Below are positions 12,911 through 18,396 of a DNA stretch of 18,396 nt, one piece after another; within the stretch, counting starts at the first letter, position 1, and each line of letters begins with the position of its first letter. Source of the stretch: Clostridia bacterium (GTDB taxonomy: Bacteria; Bacillota; Clostridia; Oscillospirales; CAG-272); the NCBI GenBank assembly GCA_900763885.1, contig CAAFLY010000100.1, positions 1 through 18,396 on the forward strand. Reading direction: 5' to 3'. Below the pieces are notes generated by a model, which was given only the letters and a program-made list of their open reading frames with translations, was not told where the DNA came from and searched no databases. A program made the translations under genes and the position numbers.

Positions 12911-14389
12911 TTACTCCGCTCTCTGGGCGATGTCCTCCTCGACTGCCGCGTAGAGCTTGTCGTAATGGCTTGTGACCTTCTTTTCGATGCTCTGCCAATA
13001 GGATGCGACATTGGTGCTCTTACGGGTCATCAGATTCGGCGCCGTCCATGTACAGCCGTTCCAGCTGTCGAAGATATACCCAAAATCGTACACGACGCTT
13101 GCGAAAATGATGTCGAGCATTTCCATCGATTCCGTATCACGTACATATTTTGTGCCCAGCGCGACGTCATAATACGCCGGGATCACGTATTTATACGTCT
13201 CCGCCGCCATGGCTTCCATAACGATACCCGTCCGTTCAAGATTGTCCGCTGTTTTGGGGATACAGAGCATTCCGTTCCACGCGTCCACGTGCGTCGCATA
13301 GCGCTCCTGCGCCTCGTCCCACTTCGGATATGGCGACACGCCCACGTCGATTTCCGCCTCGCGCAGCTGTGCCAAATCGCTCACGCTGCCACATTTGATG
13401 AGGATCCTTGCGTCCTTGAAGCCGCCCATGCCAAGCTCGCCCTGGTTCTGGTATGTGGTAACCAGGGAACGGTTTCCGTTGTGATACAGCTCGTACAGCT
13501 TCTCGATAAAGGCGATCATACGGTCATTGTTCGTGTTCGGCACCGGTCTGCCCTCCTCAATCAGCACGGAGAGAATGCCGCATGCGTACATGAAATTGAG
13601 CGTGTTGTTGTCGTTGTTGAACGATATTCCCCACCGATCCGCGCTGTCCATCTTGCCGTCTCCGTTCAGATCGCCGGACACCGTCGCCGTCATCTCGATC
13701 AGTTTGTCTATCGTCCATTTTCCCTCCCGCACCGTTTTGTACATATCGTCAAAGCCGTGATCCGCCAGCATGGCCTTGTTGACAAACATACAAAACGGCG
13801 TCGGCATGGTGACGTAGCCCGCCATATAATACTGCTGCCCGAGAATGTTGATCGTTTCGTTGATCGTCTGGTTCCACCACGGCTTATCGGGATTGACGCA
13901 GGGTACGTCGTTCCACGTGAGGATGGATTGGCTCGTGATGAAGCCGGGACCGCTTGTGATCTGGTGCGGGATGGCTATGTCATACGCGTTGTCGCCGGAG
14001 ATCACACTCTGCTTCAGCTCCTTATCGAGCTCCTTGATGCCGGGAGACGGAACCGCCCTGATCGTCACGTTGAAGCGTTCCCCTATCTTCAGATTCCGGT
14101 CGTATTTCGCGTCCTCCACCACATCCCCGGTCAGCTCCTCGACCTCATAGGCAGTGGGCGAATAGGTGAGAATGCGGTATTCGTAGCCTGCGAAATCGCG
14201 TTCCGGCAGCTCGTCGGGAATTGCCTGTCGCGCCTCCAGCTCTGTCGTTTCCTGAACCGTTTCGGTCTCGATGGCCAGCGTGGTATCGGACAGCGTCTCG
14301 GTCCTCCCGCCATTCCCACAGGAAAACAGCAGTCCGGCGGTCGTGGTGAGCAATAGGAGCTTTGTGACAAGGGATTTTGTTCTTTTCAT
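12911..14389 (-). CDS. Extracellular solute-binding lipoprotein 3
   Basis: This 492-aa paralogue has a signal peptide with lipobox LFSC (C24) and an acidic Thr/Glu linker (about 29-55). Its shared marks are LPERDFAGYEYR, TGDVVEDAKYDRN, KPWWNQT, VREGKWTID, the calcium-loop-like DLNGDGKMDSADRWG (240-254), VSPYPKWDEAQERY and MLDIIFASVVYDFG. It should be anchored to the outer face of the membrane and bind a carbohydrate for an ABC importer that is not encoded nearby. The ATG at 14389, after AAAGGAAAA, gives the canonical MKRTK start. The frame extends only to a TTG at 14416, which would lengthen the charged n-region and is less likely. An extended -10 promoter lies at 14468-14476. Confidence 0.9.
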   Translation of the reverse strand: MKRTKSLVTKLLLLTTTAGLLFSCGNGGRTETLSDTTLAIETETVQETTELEARQAIPDELPERDFAGYEYRILTYSPTAYEVEELTGDVVEDAKYDRNLKIGERFNVTIRAVPSPGIKELDKELKQSVISGDNAYDIAIPHQITSGPGFITSQSILTWNDVPCVNPDKPWWNQTINETINILGQQYYMAGYVTMPTPFCMFVNKAMLADHGFDDMYKTVREGKWTIDKLIEMTATVSGDLNGDGKMDSADRWGISFNNDNNTLNFMYACGILSVLIEEGRPVPNTNNDRMIAFIEKLYELYHNGNRSLVTTYQNQGELGMGGFKDARILIKCGSVSDLAQLREAEIDVGVSPYPKWDEAQERYATHVDAWNGMLCIPKTADNLERTGIVMEAMAAETYKYVIPAYYDVALGTKYVRDTESMEMLDIIFASVVYDFGYIFDSWNGCTWTAPNLMTRKSTNVASYWQSIEKKVTSHYDKLYAAVEEDIAQRAE

Positions 14390-14418
14390 GTTCTGCGTTT
14401 TCCTTTCTTTGTGCAAAA

Positions 14419-14429
14419 TTACGTTTGTA
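14419..14429. promoter_or_regulatory. TTACGTTTGTA motif in the lipoprotein 3 leader
   Basis: This is identical to bases 9631-9641, in the palindrome upstream of the lipoprotein 1 promoter. Here it lies downstream of the -10 element, where a bound protein would act as a roadblock. Only one half of the dyad is conserved. Confidence 0.4.
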
Positions 14430-14467
14430 GCCGCTAAATTCTCCTTGTATTTTGCCGTTCCATGTAC

Positions 14468-14476
14468 AGTATACCA
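14468..14476 (-). promoter_or_regulatory. Extended -10 promoter of lipoprotein 3
   Basis: On the minus strand this reads TGGTATACT, an extended -10 (TGnTATACT), 78 bases before the start codon. No good -35 lies at 17 bp, which an extended -10 can tolerate. Confidence 0.6.
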
Positions 14477-14540
14477 TTTCTTTCCGCCGTTTTTGTGAAT
14501 GGTTTATGGAATTTCGGCAAACGTTTTCCGAACACCCGTC

Positions 14541-14572
14541 AAAAAAAGAGACCCCGGATGACGGGATCTCTT
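14541..14572 (-). terminator. Intrinsic terminator of the transketolase operon
   Basis: On the minus strand AAGAGATCCCG (14562-14572) pairs with CGGGGTCTCTT (14546-14556) with one mismatch and a 5-nt loop, ending in a run of seven T (14541-14547, partly within the stem). It begins 21 bases past the stop at 14594. Confidence 0.85.
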
Positions 14573-14593
14573 CTTTTCGTATTGTACCGTGTC

Positions 14594-15532
14594 TTACTTC
14601 AGCAAAATCGCGGCTTTGGCCTTGGCGGCGATGGAGGCTGCGTCGAGACCGAAGTAGGAGACGAGCTCCTTTGCGGGACCGGAACGACCGAACACATCCT
14701 GTACGCCCACGCGCAGAACCGGCGTCGGCTTCTTTTCGGACAGGCATTCGCAGACCGCGCCGCCCAGTCCTCCGATGATGTTGTGCTCCTCGCAGGTGAC
14801 CACACAGCCGCAGCGGGTCGCTTCCGCCACAACAAGCTCTTCGTCGAGAGGCTTGATGGTGGAAATATTGACGACAGAGGCGGAGATACCGTCGGCGGCA
14901 AGCAGCTCCCGTGCGATGAGCGCCTGTTCGACCTCGATACCGGTCGCGATGAGAGCCACATCCGTGCCGTCCGCCATCTTCACGCCGCGTCCGATCTTGA
15001 ATTCGTAATCCGCGCCGTAATACACGGGGACAGCCATTCTGCCGAAGCGGAGATAGACGGGGCCGTCGTGCTCGATTGCCGCCTTGACCGCGAGTCTTGC
15101 CTCGGTATCGTCTGCGGGATTCAGGACGATCATGCCGGGGATGGTGCGCATGAGGGCGATATCCTCATTGCACTGGTGGGTCGCGCCGTCCTCGCCGACT
15201 GTGATGCCGGCATGGGTTGCGCCGATCTTGACGTTGTTGTGCGGGTATCCGACCGCGTTGCGCACCTGCTCAAAGCTGCGTCCGGCGGCGAACATGGCGA
15301 AGGAGGAGGCAAACGGGATCTTGCCGCAGAGGGACATACCGACAGCGGCGGCGATCATATTGTTCTCGGCAATGCCGCAGTCGAAGAAGCGATCGGGGAA
15401 CGCCTTCTTGAACGTACCGGTCTTGGTGGCGGCGGCGAGGTCAGCGTCCAGAACGACGAGGTTCGGATAGATCGCGCCGAACTCCGCCAGAGCCTTACCG
15501 TAGGATTCTCGTGTAGCAATTTTATCAGCCAT
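14594..15532 (-). CDS. Transketolase, C-terminal subunit
   Basis: This 312-aa protein holds the pyrimidine-binding and C-terminal domains of a split transketolase. The catalytic Glu that activates thiamine diphosphate is E56 in CGIAENNM. GATHAGITVGEDGATHQ and the later PLDEELVVAEATRCG with EEHNIIGGLG are also typical. With its partner it moves two-carbon units between ketose and aldose phosphates (for example xylulose-5-P to ribose-5-P) in the cytoplasm. Split transketolases are common in Firmicutes and archaea. The start is supported by AAAGGA about 11 bases upstream. It follows the N-terminal subunit by 42 bases and ends at a strong terminator, so the two form one operon. A 1-deoxyxylulose-5-phosphate synthase half is a less likely alternative. 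Confidence 0.93.
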   Translation of the reverse strand: MADKIATRESYGKALAEFGAIYPNLVVLDADLAAATKTGTFKKAFPDRFFDCGIAENNMIAAAVGMSLCGKIPFASSFAMFAAGRSFEQVRNAVGYPHNNVKIGATHAGITVGEDGATHQCNEDIALMRTIPGMIVLNPADDTEARLAVKAAIEHDGPVYLRFGRMAVPVYYGADYEFKIGRGVKMADGTDVALIATGIEVEQALIARELLAADGISASVVNISTIKPLDEELVVAEATRCGCVVTCEEHNIIGGLGGAVCECLSEKKPTPVLRVGVQDVFGRSGPAKELVSYFGLDAASIAAKAKAAILLK

Positions 15533-15574
15533 AACTATTGTGATCCTTTCTGCTTTCTGTTGTAACCGCGCGGC

Positions 15575-16402
15575 TTAAAGCTCTACGCCGAGATCGTGCA
15601 TGGCGACGGCATACTGTTCGTCGTTCGGTGCGGCGCCGTGCCAGGAGACCTGATTTTCCATAAAGGAAACGCCCTTGCCCTTGATGCTGTGAGAGATGAT
15701 GACCGTCGGCTTATCGTCGCAGGCGCGTGCCGCCTTGTACGCGGCTTCGATGGAGTCGAAATCGTGCGCGTTGCATTCGACGACGTTCCAGCCGAACGCC
15801 TCAAACTTCTTATCGTACGGCAGCGGATTCATAACGTCCGTGATCTTGCCATCGATCTGGAGACCGTTGAAGTCGATGAGCCAGCACAGGTTGGAGAGCT
15901 TATAATGTGCGGCGAACATAGCGGCTTCCCAGACCTCGCCCTCCTGCGTTTCCCCATCGCCGAGGATGGCGTAAATGCGTCTGGGAGAGGCGTCGATTTT
16001 GGAGGCGAGCGCCATACCGCAGGCAACGGACGCGCCCTGACCGAGAGAGCCGGAGGACATATCCACGCCGGGCGTATGCTTCATATCCGGGTGGCCCTGG
16101 AGATAGCTGGTGGTGTGGCGGAAGGTCTTGAGATCCTCCACGGGGAAGTATCCGCGCAGCGCGAGAGCCGCGTAGAGACCCGGCGCGCAGTGGCCCTTGG
16201 AGAGCACCATGCGATCCCTGCCGGAGCACTTCGGATTCTTCGGGTCGATGTTCATTTCTTCAAAATAGAGGTATGCGAGCACATCGGCGATGGAGAGGGA
16301 TCCGCCGGGATGGCCGCTCTTTGCGGAGTGTACCGCGTCAATGATGCCGATTCGGATCTGACGGGCGATCTCACAAAGCTCGTCTTTTCTCTGCTTGTCC
16401 AT
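15575..16402 (-). CDS. Transketolase, N-terminal (thiamine diphosphate-binding) subunit
   Basis: This 275-aa protein carries the pyrophosphate-binding domain: SGHPGGSLS with H31, KGHCAPGLYAAL with H71, and the thiamine diphosphate/metal motif GDG (148-150) running to N179 in LIDFNG. It needs the neighbouring C-terminal subunit for activity. The ATG at 16402 gives the usual family opening (MDKQRKDELCEIARQIR), though its Shine-Dalgarno is weak. An in-frame ATG at 16441, nearer the promoter, would add 13 residues unlike the family. The promoter at 16464-16492 is consensus-like, and the predicted transcript starts only about 55 bases before the coding start. The gene precedes its partner by 42 bases. 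It gives a route for pentose phosphates from the epimerase gene elsewhere in the window, though separate regulation is likely. Confidence 0.93.
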   Translation of the reverse strand: MDKQRKDELCEIARQIRIGIIDAVHSAKSGHPGGSLSIADVLAYLYFEEMNIDPKNPKCSGRDRMVLSKGHCAPGLYAALALRGYFPVEDLKTFRHTTSYLQGHPDMKHTPGVDMSSGSLGQGASVACGMALASKIDASPRRIYAILGDGETQEGEVWEAAMFAAHYKLSNLCWLIDFNGLQIDGKITDVMNPLPYDKKFEAFGWNVVECNAHDFDSIEAAYKAARACDDKPTVIISHSIKGKGVSFMENQVSWHGAAPNDEQYAVAMHDLGVEL

Positions 16403-16463
16403 AAAATGACCGTCACGGTTTTCTGTAACCGCGCCTTTCATTGCGATTTTTGATAACAGGTCT

Positions 16464-16492
16464 ATTGTAGCGCATTCACCCGATTTTGTCAA
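16464..16492 (-). promoter_or_regulatory. Sigma-A promoter of the transketolase operon
   Basis: On the minus strand TTGACA (16487-16492), a 17-bp spacer and TACAAT (16464-16469) form a strong promoter. It lies in the gap after the GH2 gene. That gap shows no clear terminator, so some read-through from the GH2 gene is possible. Confidence 0.88.
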
Positions 16493-16549
16493 TGGGTCTT
16501 GGGTGGATGCGAAAATGTTTACAATGTTATTTTGACAATTCTGCCGCTA

Positions 16550-18322
16550 TTATTTCTCGATCGCCGCCTTGTGGGACTGGATCCGGTGCAGCCGTTCGAG
16601 GTCGAATTTCTGACGTCTGTCGAAGGCGTAGATGCCGTTTTTCTCCTGGAATACGTCGGTCAGCTGCGTATAGCAATAGGCGCACATCTTCGGATTGTCG
16701 AGCAGCACGTGCGTCAGACCCTCAAAGCGGGTGTAGAATTCCTCCATCGTCTCCGGCGCCTTGCCATAGCCCCATGCGGGATCGCTGTTCTCGTCGATGT
16801 TCCAATACGTGCCGCCGAATTCCGATACGAAATACGGCTGTCCCGCGTACGGTGCGTCGTCCTTCGGGAAATTCTGCCAGATCGGGCCGCCGTCCTTCCA
16901 GAGTGCCTCGTGATGGCGGTACAGCTCCTCCGGATCCTGCGTGTAGTCGTGTACGTCGTAGATGTCCGTCAGCACGTGTACATAGCCGGAGGAGTCGATG
17001 ATCGGACGCATCGGATCGATCTGGCGGGTCGCCTCGTAGACCACCTTGAAAATCTCGTGATTGCGGCGCACACCGGTCTCGTTGAAGGGACACCAGCCGA
17101 TCACGGACGGATGGTTGTAGTCGCGCTCCAGCTCGCAGATCCACTCGGGCAGAATGGACAGAAGCGACGCCGGATTCGATTCATCCATGCCCCAGTTCGG
17201 GAATTCGCCCCAGAGCAGATACCCAAGCCGGTCCGCGTGATAGAGCAGGCGCGGCTCAAAGATCTTCATGTGCAGTCTCGCGCCGTTGAAGCCCGCCGCC
17301 ATCGACAGCTCCACATCCCGGCGCAGTGCCTCATCCGTGGGCGCGGTGTAGATGCCATCCGGATAATATCCCTGATCAAGCACCAGCCGCTGGTATACCG
17401 GCACATGGTTGATCTCCACCGCGTAGCCGTTCACCCGTACGTCGCGCATGCCGAAATAGGACGTCACCGTGTCCTCGCCCGCCGTGACCGTCAGATCGTA
17501 CAGATTCGGCTCTCCTACGTTCCATAATACCGGATCCGGGATGTACAGCCGCAGCGACGCGTATTTGCCGCAGACCTTTCCCGCCGCCGACGCGACCTCT
17601 CTGCCGCCGAACGAGGCTTTTGCCGTGATCGCTTCCACAGAGGACGGCTTTCCCTCGAGCGTCACCGTCACGTCCACATACGGCGGCGTCTCCAGCTTCA
17701 CATTGCCGAAGGATACCTCGCCGCCGTCAATGCAGGGCGTGATCTTCAGCCGCTGTACGTAGCTCTGCGGTACGTATTCCATCCATACCGTCTGCCAGAT
17801 GCCCGTGGAGCGCGTGTAGGAGCAGCCGGAATTGTAGTAGCTGTAGTATACCTGCTTGCCCGTCGGCTGCAGCGGATCCCTGCCGTTGTCCTCCGCAAAG
17901 ACCGCGATCCGGTTCTCGCCCGGAATCACGTATTCCGTAACGTCAAACGTGAACGGTGTGTAGCCGCCGACGTGATACCCTGCCTTTTTGCCGTTGACAT
18001 ACACCTCGCTGCGGTAATCGACAGCGCCGAAATGGAGTAGGATCCGCCCGGTCTCCCGCTTCCACGCCGCAGGCAGCACGACAGTCCGGCGATACCAGCA
18101 CGCCGCGATAAAATCCACGTATTCGATCCCGGACAATTTCGATTCGGGCGCAAACGGGACCGTGATCTCATGCGTGTAGACCGCATCGTCGGCGTCCCAC
18201 AGTCTCCGCTCTCTGCCGGAGTTGCCGAAATCAAACGCAAACTGCCACTGCCCATTCAGATTCAGCCAGTTGTCCGCCCGCACCAGCTCCGGCCGCGGAT
18301 ATTCAGAACGAGGAATATTCAT
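16550..18322 (-). CDS. Compact GH2 glycoside hydrolase (beta-galactosidase/beta-glucuronidase type)
   Basis: This 590-aa protein has the three core GH2 parts: an N-terminal jelly-roll (about 1-185, with WYRRTVVLP and HVGGYTPFTFDVT), an immunoglobulin-like domain (about 186-290) and a TIM barrel (about 295-590). The acid/base is E415 in CPFNETG and the nucleophile is E501 in FVSEFGG. It lacks the C-terminal sandwich domains of LacZ. The stretch FNGARLHMKIFEPRLLYHADRLGYLLWGEFPNWG spans the barrel region usual for this small subgroup. No signal peptide is present, so it acts on imported oligosaccharides. GGGAGG (18331-18336) is 8 bases before the ATG. A possible promoter lies at 18363-18390. Substrate could be a beta-galactoside, beta-glucuronide or beta-mannoside; the sequence alone does not decide. 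Confidence 0.92.
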   Translation of the reverse strand: MNIPRSEYPRPELVRADNWLNLNGQWQFAFDFGNSGRERRLWDADDAVYTHEITVPFAPESKLSGIEYVDFIAACWYRRTVVLPAAWKRETGRILLHFGAVDYRSEVYVNGKKAGYHVGGYTPFTFDVTEYVIPGENRIAVFAEDNGRDPLQPTGKQVYYSYYNSGCSYTRSTGIWQTVWMEYVPQSYVQRLKITPCIDGGEVSFGNVKLETPPYVDVTVTLEGKPSSVEAITAKASFGGREVASAAGKVCGKYASLRLYIPDPVLWNVGEPNLYDLTVTAGEDTVTSYFGMRDVRVNGYAVEINHVPVYQRLVLDQGYYPDGIYTAPTDEALRRDVELSMAAGFNGARLHMKIFEPRLLYHADRLGYLLWGEFPNWGMDESNPASLLSILPEWICELERDYNHPSVIGWCPFNETGVRRNHEIFKVVYEATRQIDPMRPIIDSSGYVHVLTDIYDVHDYTQDPEELYRHHEALWKDGGPIWQNFPKDDAPYAGQPYFVSEFGGTYWNIDENSDPAWGYGKAPETMEEFYTRFEGLTHVLLDNPKMCAYCYTQLTDVFQEKNGIYAFDRRQKFDLERLHRIQSHKAAIEK

Positions 18323-18362
18323 ATTTATAGCCTCCCTATGTAAATGAAATCATATTGTATGG

Positions 18363-18390
18363 ATAATACCAATAAAACCACCCGTACCAA
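18363..18390 (-). promoter_or_regulatory. Possible promoter of the compact GH2 gene
   Basis: On the minus strand TTGGTA (18385-18390), a 16-bp spacer and TATTAT (18363-18368) form a moderate promoter, 40 bases before the start. It lies at the window edge, so better elements could exist outside. Confidence 0.45.
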
Positions 18391-18396
18391 AAAGCA

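Noticed and set aside
12857..14356. 499-codon plus-strand frame over lipoprotein 3
   Set aside because: It is antisense to a confirmed lipoprotein gene, begins inside a terminator stem and has no family motif.
14462..16453. Long plus-strand frames (367 and 285 codons) over the transketolase operon
   Set aside because: Both are shadows of genes with clear catalytic motifs; there is no promoter or ribosome binding site for them.

Overview
The window looks like chromosome from a high-GC, Gram-positive gut-type Clostridia relative (Oscillospirales or Christensenellales-like). That placement is an inference. It rests on strong AGGAGG-type ribosome binding sites, textbook sigma-A promoters, T-tailed intrinsic terminators, lipoprotein substrate-binding proteins with acidic Thr/Glu-rich linkers, a transketolase split into two subunits, and two cytoplasmic GH2 glycosidases. 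There is no tRNA, rRNA, CRISPR array, transposase or phage gene.

Layout. (1) 79-5868, plus strand: a LacZ-type GH2 beta-galactosidase; an overlapping pentulose/hexulose-phosphate 3-epimerase (Rpe/AlsE type); a glycerol-1-phosphate dehydrogenase-family protein; and a small four-helix membrane protein. (2) 5870-6568, minus: an SGNH/GDSL hydrolase, converging on the membrane protein with one base between the stops. (3) 6569-7212: a gene-free stretch with short repeats, a consensus promoter and about 450 nt of unusually foldable sequence leading into (4) an XRE regulator with a four-helix membrane tail, 7213-7899. (5) 8068-14389: three paralogous extracellular solute-binding lipoproteins, all minus strand and each with its own promoter, interrupted by a plus-strand organophosphate-antiporter-like MFS transporter (11512-12792). 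(6) 14594-16402, minus: a two-gene transketolase operon. (7) 16550-18322, minus: a compact second GH2 enzyme.

How it fits together. The lipoproteins could capture oligosaccharides outside the cell, but no ABC permease is present to import them. The two signal-less GH2 enzymes would then cleave beta-galactoside or beta-glucuronide type sugars in the cytoplasm, and the SGNH hydrolase might remove ester groups. The epimerase and transketolase feed the pentose phosphate pathway. The glycerol-1-phosphate dehydrogenase homologue and the OPA-type transporter hint at a phosphorylated C3 or sugar branch.

The best candidate for something undescribed is the region between the promoter at 6730-6758 and the XRE start at 7213. 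It contains several nested helices, including perfect 10-bp and 9-bp closing stems and a UACG tetraloop, and ends with a possible anti-Shine-Dalgarno. Other points worth checking are an 11-mer shared by two lipoprotein promoter/leader regions, and a 31-nt element found after two separate plus-strand genes.
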